DNA of 64,000 nt from JAWLBY01 sp041687455 (GTDB lineage: Bacteria; Pseudomonadota; Gammaproteobacteria; Xanthomonadales; Xanthomonadaceae): positions 246,945 through 310,944 of the forward strand of contig JAWLBY010000003.1 in the NCBI GenBank assembly GCA_041687455.1. Direction: 5' to 3'. Positions 8,152 to 16,871 of this stretch are shown piece after piece. Both the position numbers and the translations under genes were made by a program. The notes beneath the pieces are model-generated. The model did not search any database and was not told the DNA's origin. It was given only the letters and a program-made list of their open reading frames with translations. Position 1 is the stretch's first letter, and every line of letters starts with the position of its first letter.

Positions 8152-9216
8152 ATGTCGAACGGGTATCACTGCGGCGTACTGTTTGCAGCGTTGGCGGTAT
8201 CGTCATTCGGGGTTTGTTCGCAGCATGCGCTGGCGAGCGGGCTGTCCGCTTCCGATCGGCCGCAGGTGATCGAAGCGATTGTCGAAGGACTGTCGAAGGA
8301 CTACGTGTTTCCGGAGATGGTCCCGCCGATTGCCGAAGCGCTGCGGAAAGGGCTCGCAGCCGGACGTTACGATCAGGATGAGCTGGGGGCATTTGCCGAT
8401 GCCGTAACGGCCGATCTGCGTGCTGCAGGCCGTGATCGACACCTTCGGCTCCGGGTTGCACCGCAAGGTCCGGCGGCCGACGTGCCTGCTGTGCGCGAGC
8501 CGCCTGACATGGACCGGATGCGCATGTTCGGCGCCGGAAGCAACTTCGGCATGAGCCGGCTCGAAGTGCTGCCGGGCAACGTCGGTGTGCTGGAAGTCTC
8601 CGGTTTCCACCCGGTCGAGTTCGCGGCCCAGCGAATTTCCGACGCGATGGCGTTTCTTGCGGATACCGACGCGCTGATCATCGATCTTCGGCGGAATGGC
8701 GGCGGCGCGCCAGAGACGGTCGCGTTTCTGGCAACGTACTTCTTTCCCGAGGTTCCGCGCGTCACGTTGATCGAACTGAGGGATCGGGATGGCCGCGTCA
8801 AGGAGGCGATCACCACGGCACCTATGGTGCCTGGGCGACGCTATCTGGGCCGCCCGGTTTATGTGCTGACCAGCAAGAAAACTGTTTCCGCCGGTGAGGA
8901 ATTCGCCTACGACCTGCAGGCTCACGGTTTGGCGGTGGTAGTCGGCGAAGTCACCGCCGGTGGCGCCAATCCTGGCGCGGATCAGCGGGTGCATCCGCAG
9001 TTCAAATTGTTCGTGCCGACCATGCAGGCGATCAGTCCGAAGACTCAAGGCAACTGGGAGCAGGTCGGCGTTACGCCCGATGCGGAAGTGCCGGCAGTTT
9101 CGGCACTGGCCGAGGCGCATCGGCGGGCGATCGATCGGTTGCTCGAATCGATCGACTATCCACCGCGGCGTGCAGCGCTCGAACAGGCGAAGTCGACGCT
9201 GGCGTCCGGCGACTGA
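8152..9216 (+). CDS. S41 family (C-terminal-processing-like) serine peptidase
   Basis: After a signal peptide, residues 31-100 form the helical N-domain of IRBP-type S41 peptidases (ASDRPQVIEAIVEGLSKDYVFPEMVPP). The tail-specific protease core follows with IIDLRRNGGGAPETV (176-190) and the catalytic Ser in TVSAGEEFAYDL at about Ser246. No PDZ domain is present. It should cleave peptides in the periplasm. The start at ATG 8152 follows a strong GAGGGGG. Length (354) fits the short IRBP-like subgroup. It converges on the sterol-desaturase gene after 27 bp. Confidence 0.87.
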   Translation: MSNGYHCGVLFAALAVSSFGVCSQHALASGLSASDRPQVIEAIVEGLSKDYVFPEMVPPIAEALRKGLAAGRYDQDELGAFADAVTADLRAAGRDRHLRLRVAPQGPAADVPAVREPPDMDRMRMFGAGSNFGMSRLEVLPGNVGVLEVSGFHPVEFAAQRISDAMAFLADTDALIIDLRRNGGGAPETVAFLATYFFPEVPRVTLIELRDRDGRVKEAITTAPMVPGRRYLGRPVYVLTSKKTVSAGEEFAYDLQAHGLAVVVGEVTAGGANPGADQRVHPQFKLFVPTMQAISPKTQGNWEQVGVTPDAEVPAVSALAEAHRRAIDRLLESIDYPPRRAALEQAKSTLASGD

Positions 9217-9243
9217 CGGCGTCACCGCCTTCCGCGAGCGTGG

Positions 9244-10347
9244 TTAGCTGGCACTGCCGCGAGCGGACAGAAACGGCTGCAGGTGCTGGCGGCCGATCCC
9301 GTCCGGCATCTGCTGCGGATCGAGCAGCCCGAATTCGCCGGGCCAGCGACCATCGCGCGGCAACCGATGCGTGCCGAGCAGGCGATCCACCAGCGGCAGG
9401 TGGATCGCGTAGTTCGCGTCGGCGTAGTCGGGATCGCGGGCGTGGTGCCAGTGGTGATAGCGCGGCAGCACCAGCACATGCTCGAGCCAGCCGAAGTGCA
9501 GGCCGAGGTTGGCGTGGGCCAGCACCGCCTGCAGCCCGACCAGGATCACGTAGGCGTTGATGACCGGCTGCGGGAAGCCGAGCGCCAGCAACGGCAGCAG
9601 CACCAGCGTGCGGGTCGCGACGATCTCGAGCAGGTGCATCCGTGAGCCGGCCAGCCAGTCCATGTGCCGGACCGAGTGATGCACGGCATGGAATCGCCAC
9701 AGCAACGGCACCCGATGGTAGGCGCGATGCAACAGCGCCTGCGCCAGATCCGCGACCAGCACGGCCAGCGGGAGTGCGACCGGCATCGGCAGCGCGCCGA
9801 TCCATTGCTGCAGCGGCGGCCACGCGACCAGCGCGGCGAGCGTCCGGCTCGAAGTGGTGATCGTGATCAGCAGGAACTGGATGCCGACGTGGCCGACGAA
9901 GAAATAGGCCAGGTCGGTGCGCCACTCGGGCCGCAGCGGCGACTGCTCGCGTTGGCCGAGCATGCGCTCGATCGGCACGAACACCAGTGCGGAGAAGAAC
10001 AGCGACAGCACGAACCAGTCGAGACCGAGCGACCACGGCGTCGACTCGATCGGTCCGAACGGCACCGTGCTGCCGCCGCCGAGCACGGCCAGCGTCGAAA
10101 GGCCGACGCCGGTCACTGCGGTGCGTCGGGCAGCGCCGCGCAGCACCGCCACCGTGCCGCTGATGAAACCGGCGGTCAGCCCGAGCGCCAGCAGGTGACG
10201 GACGAACGATTCGCTGTAGACGGCGCGGAACTCGGCACTGGTCAGCAGCGCCGGAAAATGGAAACACAGCACGGCGAGCACGGCGAGCGCACCGAGCGTG
10301 AGGCTGACTCCGGCCAGCCAGCGGTCCAGCAGGGGCGACTTCGACAT
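9244..10347 (-). CDS. Sterol desaturase/fatty acid hydroxylase superfamily protein
   Basis: The 367-residue integral membrane protein has several N-terminal spans and then the three histidine clusters that bind the di-iron centre: HRAYH, HAVHHS and YHHWHHARD. These identify the fatty-acid-hydroxylase superfamily, oxygen-dependent enzymes that hydroxylate or desaturate lipids. The exact lipid cannot be told. The ATG at 10347 gives a sensible N-terminus (MSKSPLLDRWLAG). The N-terminal half is longer than in minimal members and carries about four extra membrane helices. Confidence 0.85.
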   Translation of the reverse strand: MSKSPLLDRWLAGVSLTLGALAVLAVLCFHFPALLTSAEFRAVYSESFVRHLLALGLTAGFISGTVAVLRGAARRTAVTGVGLSTLAVLGGGSTVPFGPIESTPWSLGLDWFVLSLFFSALVFVPIERMLGQREQSPLRPEWRTDLAYFFVGHVGIQFLLITITTSSRTLAALVAWPPLQQWIGALPMPVALPLAVLVADLAQALLHRAYHRVPLLWRFHAVHHSVRHMDWLAGSRMHLLEIVATRTLVLLPLLALGFPQPVINAYVILVGLQAVLAHANLGLHFGWLEHVLVLPRYHHWHHARDPDYADANYAIHLPLVDRLLGTHRLPRDGRWPGEFGLLDPQQMPDGIGRQHLQPFLSARGSAS

Positions 10348-10545
10348 GGAGCAAGTTCGCTGCAATGGCCGAATGGGTCGATTGTCGCCGACGACGCCCG
10401 CGGACGCCCCACGTGACATCGTGCACATCTGCGGGACCGGTCGCGGCACCGGATTGAACCGGCGATACGACGACACGGCCGACACATTGAAAGCGTGCCG
10501 CGCTTCGGTCACTGTCTGCAGCGACATCGTTGCCGGAGCTGCGTC

Positions 10546-10932
10546 ATGCCCATTCGTATCGTCCAACTCGGCACGCCGCGCTGCGAAGGCGAGGGCCTGC
10601 GGCTCGGTACGGTGCGGCGACCGCCGCGCGGCGTGCCGAAGGCCGACCATGCCCGCCGCGATTTCTACGACCTGTGGCTGCCGTTGCTGTCGCCGAGCGC
10701 GGAGCTGATGGCGCAGGGCCGGGCGGCGAGCGATCCGAAGGCCTGGGCAGTGTTCGAACGCCGTTTCCGCGGCGAGATGAAATCGCCGGAGGCGAGCCAG
10801 ATGCTCGACCTGATCGCCGCGATGTCGCACCAGACCGCCCTGGCGATCGGCTGCTATTGCGAGGACGAGCGGCACTGCCATCGCTCGATCCTGCGCGCGC
10901 TGCTCGAAGAGCGCGGTGCCTCGGTGATCTGA
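10546..10932 (+). CDS. DUF488 family protein
   Basis: The 128-residue protein has the DUF488 pattern: an N-terminal strand (IRIVQLGTPR), a Trp/Arg-rich middle (DFYDLWLPLLSP) and the hallmark cysteine-histidine block IGCYCEDERHCHRSIL near the C-terminus. The metal-like C-x-C...C-H cluster is conserved in the family, whose biochemical role is not established. GGAG precedes ATG 10546. It is divergent from the sterol-desaturase gene and converges on the RegA-like gene, with a shared hairpin between. Confidence 0.85.
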   Translation: MPIRIVQLGTPRCEGEGLRLGTVRRPPRGVPKADHARRDFYDLWLPLLSPSAELMAQGRAASDPKAWAVFERRFRGEMKSPEASQMLDLIAAMSHQTALAIGCYCEDERHCHRSILRALLEERGASVI

Positions 10933-10953
10933 GACCGGGCCCGGACGACGTTC

Positions 10954-10982
10954 GATCCGTCGGTGGGTCCGAGCGACGGATC
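10954..10982. terminator. Bidirectional hairpin between convergent genes
   Basis: GATCCGTCG (10954-10962) pairs perfectly with CGACGGATC (10974-10982) around an 11 nt loop. It fills the 52 bp between the stops of the DUF488 gene (plus) and the RegA-like gene (minus), so it can terminate both. Confidence 0.55.
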
Positions 10983-10984
10983 GG

Positions 10985-11527
10985 TCAGTCGCCGAACCCC
11001 GATGGCCGCTTGCGCAGCTTGCGCTGCAGCGTGCGCCGATGCATTCCGAGCGCGCGGGCGGTGGCGGCGATGTTGCCCTGATGATCGGCCAGCACCCGTT
11101 GCAGGTGCTCCCATTCGAGTCGCTTCCAGGCCAGCGGCCGTGGCGCCTCGACCGCGGCCGCGGTCGGCTGGGCCAGTCCCAGCGCAGCGAGCACGCCGGC
11201 CGCATCGGTCGGCTTGGCAAGGTAGTTGTCGGCGCCGCGCTTGATCGCGTCGACCGCGGTCGCGAGGCTGGCGTAACCGGTCAGCAGCAGCACCTTCAAT
11301 GCGGGTCGCGCCTGCAGCAGCGCATCGAGCACCTGCAGTCCGTCGTCGCTGCCGAGCATCAGGTCGAGCACGGCATGGGTCGGTTCGATCTCGTCGAGCT
11401 GCTGCAATGCGTCGGCGGCCGATCCGGCGGTGAATGCGACGAAGCCGCGCCGCTGCAGCGAGCGGGCCAGGGCCTGCACGAACACCGCATCGTCGTCGAT
11501 CAGCAGGATGCATGGAGCGATGCTCAT
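10985..11527 (-). CDS. regA: RegA/PrrA/ActR-type response regulator
   Basis: The N-terminal receiver domain has the acidic pair DDD (11-13), the phosphorylated Asp55 (VLDLML), the TGY switch Thr and Lys in YLAKPTD. A short linker leads to a Fis-type helix-turn-helix (GNIAATARALGMHRRTLQRKLRKRPS), the almost invariant DNA-binding block of RegA/PrrA. These regulators control respiration, photosynthesis and redox genes. The start overlaps the kinase stop by 4 bp, so they are one operon. Symbol given by family resemblance. Confidence 0.85.
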   Translation of the reverse strand: MSIAPCILLIDDDAVFVQALARSLQRRGFVAFTAGSAADALQQLDEIEPTHAVLDLMLGSDDGLQVLDALLQARPALKVLLLTGYASLATAVDAIKRGADNYLAKPTDAAGVLAALGLAQPTAAAVEAPRPLAWKRLEWEHLQRVLADHQGNIAATARALGMHRRTLQRKLRKRPSGFGD

Positions 11528-12843
11528 GCGGCGTCCAGTGCGGTCAGCGCCATTTCCGCGCGCACGCGGGTGCCGTGTGGGTCGTGCTCGAGTCCGAGCC
11601 GACCGGCATGCCGCTCGCAGATGCGGCTGGCCAGCGCCAGGCCGAGCCCGAGCCCTTCCGGCTTGTCGCTGGCGAATGCGCGCGGGGTCGCGGGCGGCGT
11701 TCCGCTGCCGGGATCGGTGACGTCGATCCGCAGCCATGGCGCATGCACCCCGACGTCGAGACCGATCGAGCGTGCACCACTGCTGCGGGCGGCATCGGCG
11801 GCATTGTCGAGCAGGTTGATCAGAAGATAGTCGAGGCCGCGATCGACCCGCACCGGCAGCGTCGCGGCGGCGGGATCGATCCTCATCTGCAGGTCCACGC
11901 TCGGCCGCAGCAGGCGCCAGCGCGTTACCGCCTGCTCGATCCGGGCGCCGAGTGGCTGGCGCGGCGGCGGGGACGATTCCGGCTGGGCCTCGGCAACCAG
12001 TTCGCGCACGGCGCGCCGGCAGGCATCGACCTGCCGGCTGAGCAATTCAAGATCCTCGTGCGCCGACGGCGGGGCCTGGCCGAGCCCGTCGCGCAGGTCG
12101 GCGAGCACGACCGCCATCGTCGACAGCGGCGTGTTCAGCGCATGCGCGGCGCCGGCCGCGAGCGACGCGATCGCCAGCAGGCCCTCGTCGCGCACGCTGC
12201 GCTCGCGCGCCTGAGCCAGTGCACGGCGCTGTCGGTCCAGCACCTGCGCGACGCGCGTACCAAACAGCGCGATCACCGCGGCGCTGAGCAGGAAATTGAT
12301 CCACATGCCGAACAGGTGCAGATCGAACTCGCCGTGCACATGCGGCAGCGGTCGATGCCAGAACCACAGCACGCTGTAGGCCACCACCGCCAGCGAGCCG
12401 GTCGCCACCACTGCTCGGGCCGGCAGCGCCACCGCGGCCAGCGCGATCGGCACCATCAGCAGCGACACGAACGGATTGGCTGGGCCGCCGCTCCAGTACA
12501 ACTGCCAGCCGAGCACCAGCGTGTCGACCAGCAGCCACGGCAGCGGCAACGACCGCCACCGGCCCAGCGCGGCTGGCGCCAGGCCGGCCAGCAGATTGAT
12601 CGCAATCAGCGTCGCCACACCGGTGGCCAGCGGCAGCAGCGGCAACGGCATGCCGATGCCCCAGTGGACGATGCCGATCGCCAGCACATGGCCGGCCACT
12701 GCGAACCAGCGCAGTCGCACCAGCATCAGGTCGAGGCCAACGCGGTCGCGCTTGCCGGCGCCGGGGTCGGCCGGGTGCGACAACGTGTCACTCCCGTCGG
12801 CGGCCCGCCGCGAACTAGAGTGAGCGGCCTTGTCCGTGGTCAT
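11524..12843 (-). CDS. regB: RegB/PrrB-type redox sensor histidine kinase
   Basis: Six hydrophobic spans occupy residues about 42-200. The third-fourth region contains GGPANPF (119-125), the quinone-sensing GGxxNPF signature of RegB. The phospho-acceptor box has His234 (HALNTP instead of the usual HELGTP). Cys275, in QVDACRR, sits where RegB keeps its redox-active Cys. The catalytic domain has NLLDNAADAA, a D-G-x-G-like DPGSGTP and GLGLGLALA. It should sense quinone/redox state and phosphorylate the overlapping RegA. Its start lies 27 bp from the divergent copper-receptor start. Confidence 0.85.
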   Translation of the reverse strand: MTTDKAAHSSSRRAADGSDTLSHPADPGAGKRDRVGLDLMLVRLRWFAVAGHVLAIGIVHWGIGMPLPLLPLATGVATLIAINLLAGLAPAALGRWRSLPLPWLLVDTLVLGWQLYWSGGPANPFVSLLMVPIALAAVALPARAVVATGSLAVVAYSVLWFWHRPLPHVHGEFDLHLFGMWINFLLSAAVIALFGTRVAQVLDRQRRALAQARERSVRDEGLLAIASLAAGAAHALNTPLSTMAVVLADLRDGLGQAPPSAHEDLELLSRQVDACRRAVRELVAEAQPESSPPPRQPLGARIEQAVTRWRLLRPSVDLQMRIDPAAATLPVRVDRGLDYLLINLLDNAADAARSSGARSIGLDVGVHAPWLRIDVTDPGSGTPPATPRAFASDKPEGLGLGLALASRICERHAGRLGLEHDPHGTRVRAEMALTALDAA

Positions 12844-12870
12844 TCCGTTCTCCGCACGAGTCCGCCCGTC

Positions 12871-14916
12871 ATGGTATCGATCAGTCTGTTGAGTGCCGCT
12901 GTTGCCGCTTCGATTGCCGCCAACCAGCGGTTGCCGAACATCGAGGTGATCGGCCGACCGGTCGATCCGGTCGAAGTCGATGTGCTGGACGCCGAGCAAC
13001 TGCAGGCACCGCACCGCGGCGATCTTGCCGAACTGCTGCGCAGCGTCAACGGCGTCGGCGCCGGCCGGATGGGCGGGCACGGGCTCGAGCCGGTCATTCG
13101 GGGGCAGTCACAGGGGCAGATCAACGTCCGCATCGATGGCATGGAAGTGTACGGCGGCTGCCCGAACCGGATGGACCCGCCGACCGCCTTCGTGCAGCCG
13201 GCCAGCCTCGACCGGGTGGTCGTGCACAAGGGCGTGCAGTCGCTGCGGTATGGTCCCGGTGGTGGCGGCGGGGCGATCCTGATCGAGCGCGGCCTGCCGT
13301 GGCAACGTGACGGTCTGTCCGGCACGCTGGCGTTCGGTGGCGCCGACAACGGCTCGCTCGCGAGTGGCCGCTTCGACCTGAACCACGGCGGCGAGCGGGT
13401 CGTCTGGCGCGTCAGCGGCAGTGCCGAGGATCACGGCAACTACGAGGACGGCGCCGGCGATCCGGTGCGTTCGGCCTTCGAGCGCCGGCAGGGCAGCGCC
13501 CGGGTCGGCTGGCAGATTGGCGCGGGCCACCAGCTCGAGCTGGCGGCCGAGCACAGCGAGGCACGCGACGTGCTGTACGCCGGAGCTGGCATGGATGCGC
13601 CGGACGAGCAGCTCGATGCGGTGCGGCTCGAACATCGCGCAGCGATCGGCGATGCGAATCTGACGCTGCGTGCGTTCAGCGCCGACGTCGAGCATCGGAT
13701 GGACAACTTCTCGCTGCGGCCGCGGATGCCCGGCACGATGGCGATGAGCGTGCCGTCGGAATCGGATTCGAGCGGGATCGAGTTCGGCTTTCAGCGCATG
13801 TTCGGCGACCGCTGGTCGGTCGACGCCGGCCTGCAGCAGGCACGCAACCGGCGCAACGCCACGCGCTTCGCCGGGCCGTCGCCGGATGCGCTGACGATGA
13901 CCAATGCATTGCTGTGGCCCGATGTCGTCACCGAACGGGTCGGCGGTTATCTCGAACTGGAGTTCGACCCCAGCGTGCTCGACCGGATCATCGCCGGGGT
14001 GCGCGTCGATCGCTTCCGCTCCGACGCGCGGCGCGCGTTGCAACCGGTTTCGGCCGCAATCGCCGCTCCGGCCGCGTTCTACACGTCGTACTACGGCGAC
14101 CACGCGCTCAGCCGCAGCGACGACGGTATCGGCGCGCTGCTTCGCGCCGAACACCGGATCGCGGCACACTGGACCACTTTCGGCGGCGTCAGTCGTTCGG
14201 TGCGGGCGCCGGATGCCACCGAGCGCTACATCGCGTCGACCGCCGGCATGCCTTCGGCGCGATGGATCGGCAATCCCGGGCTGGCCCCGGAAACGCATCA
14301 CCAGTTCGACGCCGGCCTGCTGTTCGATGACGGGCGCAGGCGAGCAAGCGCGGTCGCGTTCGTCGACTCGGTGGCCGGCTACGTGTTGCGCGATCGGGCG
14401 CGAGGCCAGTCCGGCGTGCTGCTCGCCGACGGCGCGAGCGTGTACCGCAACATCGATGCGCGGCTGGTCGGCCTCGAACTCGAGAGCGGGCTCGCATTCG
14501 GCGATGACTGGCAGTTCGATGCCCAGCTCGCGTGGGTTCGCGGCGACAATCGCAGCGACGACCGGCCGTTGGCACAGATCCCGCCGCTGTCGGCGCAACT
14601 GCGGCTGCGGCGCGACTCGCGCTGGGGGCAGTGGACGGCCACCGCGCGCGGCGCGGCGCAACAACGCCGCGTCGACGCGGATGCCAGTACCGGCAGCGGG
14701 CTCGACGCCGGCCGCACGCCCGGCTGGGGCGTGCTCGACCTGCAGTGGCGCCGTGCATTCGGCCAGGCGGCACTGACCGTACAGATCGACAACCTGTTCG
14801 ACCGCCTGTACGCAGATCACCTGAACCGCGCCAACCAGGATCCGTTCAACCCCGATCCGGTGCAGGTCAACGAACCCGGCCGGACGATCCAGGTCGGTTG
14901 GGAGTGGCGCTTCTGA
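12871..14916 (+). CDS. TonB-dependent copper receptor (OprC-like)
   Basis: The 681-residue outer-membrane barrel has a plug domain (NIEVIGRP... DLAELLRSVNGVGAGR... IRGQSQGQINVRIDGM) followed by a copper-receptor hallmark, YGGCPNRMDPPTAFVQPA. Cys97 and Met101 form CxxxM and H275-x-M277 forms HxM; together they match the copper site described for Pseudomonas OprC. The C-terminus ends in Phe after a final TonB-barrel strand. ATG 12871 gives a short, uncharged signal peptide; GTG 12820 would add 17 residues with Arg and overlap the kinase. No recognisable TonB or ExbB lies nearby. Confidence 0.87.
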   Translation: MVSISLLSAAVAASIAANQRLPNIEVIGRPVDPVEVDVLDAEQLQAPHRGDLAELLRSVNGVGAGRMGGHGLEPVIRGQSQGQINVRIDGMEVYGGCPNRMDPPTAFVQPASLDRVVVHKGVQSLRYGPGGGGGAILIERGLPWQRDGLSGTLAFGGADNGSLASGRFDLNHGGERVVWRVSGSAEDHGNYEDGAGDPVRSAFERRQGSARVGWQIGAGHQLELAAEHSEARDVLYAGAGMDAPDEQLDAVRLEHRAAIGDANLTLRAFSADVEHRMDNFSLRPRMPGTMAMSVPSESDSSGIEFGFQRMFGDRWSVDAGLQQARNRRNATRFAGPSPDALTMTNALLWPDVVTERVGGYLELEFDPSVLDRIIAGVRVDRFRSDARRALQPVSAAIAAPAAFYTSYYGDHALSRSDDGIGALLRAEHRIAAHWTTFGGVSRSVRAPDATERYIASTAGMPSARWIGNPGLAPETHHQFDAGLLFDDGRRRASAVAFVDSVAGYVLRDRARGQSGVLLADGASVYRNIDARLVGLELESGLAFGDDWQFDAQLAWVRGDNRSDDRPLAQIPPLSAQLRLRRDSRWGQWTATARGAAQQRRVDADASTGSGLDAGRTPGWGVLDLQWRRAFGQAALTVQIDNLFDRLYADHLNRANQDPFNPDPVQVNEPGRTIQVGWEWRF

Positions 14917-14943
14917 CCGTGCGCATGCCGCGCGGCTGCCGGT

Positions 14944-15369
14944 TTACTCTTCCCATTCCGACTGCGCGACCGCGACTTCGTTGCGGGCCGCCTGCCGCAC
15001 CAGCACCATCGCATCGTCGATCGCGCGGTTGATGCAGACGTTGATGCTGGGCTCGCCGTCAGGATAGAGATCGGCCAGCTCGCTGCAGACCCGTTCGGCG
15101 GCCTGGATCACGCGGTCCTCGAGCCGATACAGGTCGGCAGTGCGGGTCAGGTCGAGATCGCCGAAATTGACGAAGGCGCTCTTCTCGGCGGTGGTTACTT
15201 CGACCCGGCCGCTGCGCTCGCGCTGATGCGTGATTCGCGGGGCGACGACGGTGATCCGTTCCAGCTCGGCCTCGGTCATCGGCTGGGCGACGACTGGTGT
15301 GGCGCTCGCCGACAAACCGACGATCAATGCGGACGTGAGGGCTCCGGTTACCCACAGCGGCGTGGCCAT
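14944..15369 (-). CDS. UrcA family periplasmic protein (copy 2)
   Basis: This 141-residue protein shares the whole UrcA pattern with the copy at 5264-5683: signal peptide to VVA-Q, ITVVAPRITHQRERSG, a long FGDLDLTRTADLYRLEDRV block and the Cys pair in VCSELADLYPDGEP and VCINRAIDDAMVLV. AAAGGAG-type ribosome site lies 6 bp before ATG 15369. It converges on the copper receptor after 27 bp. The function of UrcA proteins is unknown beyond envelope-stress or metal induction in some bacteria. Confidence 0.88.
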   Translation of the reverse strand: MATPLWVTGALTSALIVGLSASATPVVAQPMTEAELERITVVAPRITHQRERSGRVEVTTAEKSAFVNFGDLDLTRTADLYRLEDRVIQAAERVCSELADLYPDGEPSINVCINRAIDDAMVLVRQAARNEVAVAQSEWEE

Positions 15370-15476
15370 GTCATTCTCCTTTGACTGTTGTCGTGCAGCA
15401 CACCCATCGTTGGTCGCAACAGCTTAGGGTTGCGGCACTGAACACCCGCCGGCCTCGGCAGTGTCGCGGCCTCGCG

Positions 15477-15520
15477 CCGGCGTCGACGGCGGATTGATCC
15501 TCGATCCGCCGTCGCGCCGG
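15477..15520. promoter_or_regulatory. Large inverted repeat between UrcA and deoB
   Basis: CGACGGCGGAT (15484-15494) pairs with ATCCGCCGTCG (15504-15514); after a one-base bulge (t15483) CCGGCG (15477-15482) pairs with CGCCGG (15515-15520). The two neighbours, UrcA and deoB, are divergent, so a terminator is not expected. It may be an operator or a leader structure of the deoB transcript. Confidence 0.45.
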
Positions 15521-15649
15521 ATCGGGTGACGGCATTGCGCTGCGTCAATGCGCCGGGCCGGTGCCGCGCGAACAATGCCCTGTGTCCATTGATGCGCAGC
15601 CAGCGATGATCACCGACTGCCGTATCCCGAATGCCGCAGGGTCGGGCCG

Positions 15650-16864
15650 ATGAGGCGCGCGATGCTGGTGGTGCTCGATTCGGTCGGCATCGGTGCGGCT
15701 CCCGACGCTGCCCGGTTCGGCGACGACGGCGCCGATACGCTCGGCCATATCGCCGACTGGTGCGCCCGCCGCACGGGAGACGGCGGGCGCGGTCGGCCGC
15801 TCGACCTGCCGAACCTGCGCCAGCTCGGACTCGGCAATGCAGCGGTGCTGGCGAGCGGCTTGGTGCGCGACGGGCTCGCCCCGGCCGACCTGCCGACCGC
15901 AGCCTGGGGCTGCGCGCAGGAGCGCTCGAGCGGCAAGGACACCGTGTCAGGTCACTGGGAGATCGCTGGTCTGCCGGTCCCGTTCGAGTGGGGCTACTTC
16001 GATGCTCCGCAGGCGCCGATTCCGCAGACGCTGCTCGACGAGCTGGCGCAGGCCGCGACGCTCGATGGGTTCCTCGGCAACTGCCATGCGTCGGGCACCG
16101 AGATCATCGCCAGGCTCGGGGCGGAACACGTCCGGAGCGGCCGGCCGATCGCCTATACCTCGGCCGACTCGGTGCTGCAGATCGCCGCGCACGAGCAGGC
16201 GCTCGGCCTCGATCGGCTGTATGCGTTGTGTGCCGAAGCGCGTCGGCAGGTCGATCGCTACCGGATCGGACGGGTCATCGCGCGGCCGTTTGCCGGCAGC
16301 GCTGCGGACGGCTTCCGGCGCACCGCGAACCGTCGGGATTTCGCCGTCCCGCCACCGCAACCGACCCTGCTGGACCGGCTCGTCGCGACCGGCGGGGATG
16401 TGATCGGCATCGGCAAGATCCCCGACATCTTCGCCGGCCACGGCATCTCGCGAGCGGTCCAGGCGCATGGGCTCGAAGCCCTCGTCGATGTCACCGCGGC
16501 CGAATTCCGCCGTGCCGGGCCGCGCAGCCTGGTGTTCACGAACCTGGTCGACTTCGACCAGGAGTACGGTCATCGGCGCGACGTTGCCGGCTATGCCACG
16601 GCGCTCGAACGGTTCGATCGCCTGCTGCCACACCTGCTCGAAGCCCTCGGTCATGGCGACCTGCTGCTGCTGACAGCCGATCACGGCAACGACCCGACCT
16701 GGCACGGTAGCGACCACACCCGCGAACAGGTGCCGGTGATCGCGTGCGGTCCCGGCGTATCGGCCGATGCGCTCGGCCGCCGCGATGGTTTTGCCGACAT
16801 CGGCCAGAGCCTGGCCCGCTGGTTCGGACTCGAGGCGCTGCCGCACGGGCGCGCCTTCCTGTAA
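15650..16864 (+). CDS. deoB: Phosphopentomutase
   Basis: The 404-residue protein has the alkaline-phosphatase-like metal site of DeoB: MLVVLDSVGIGAAPDA at the N-terminus, GKDTVSGHWEIAG with the phosphorylated Thr (Thr of DTVSGHWE), and the C-terminal TADHGNDPTWHGSDHTRE. It moves phosphate between C1 and C5 of ribose and deoxyribose phosphates in nucleoside salvage. The length and motifs are complete. It converges on the class II aldolase after 7 bp. Confidence 0.95.
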   Translation: MRRAMLVVLDSVGIGAAPDAARFGDDGADTLGHIADWCARRTGDGGRGRPLDLPNLRQLGLGNAAVLASGLVRDGLAPADLPTAAWGCAQERSSGKDTVSGHWEIAGLPVPFEWGYFDAPQAPIPQTLLDELAQAATLDGFLGNCHASGTEIIARLGAEHVRSGRPIAYTSADSVLQIAAHEQALGLDRLYALCAEARRQVDRYRIGRVIARPFAGSAADGFRRTANRRDFAVPPPQPTLLDRLVATGGDVIGIGKIPDIFAGHGISRAVQAHGLEALVDVTAAEFRRAGPRSLVFTNLVDFDQEYGHRRDVAGYATALERFDRLLPHLLEALGHGDLLLLTADHGNDPTWHGSDHTREQVPVIACGPGVSADALGRRDGFADIGQSLARWFGLEALPHGRAFL

Positions 16865-16871
16865 CCGGATT

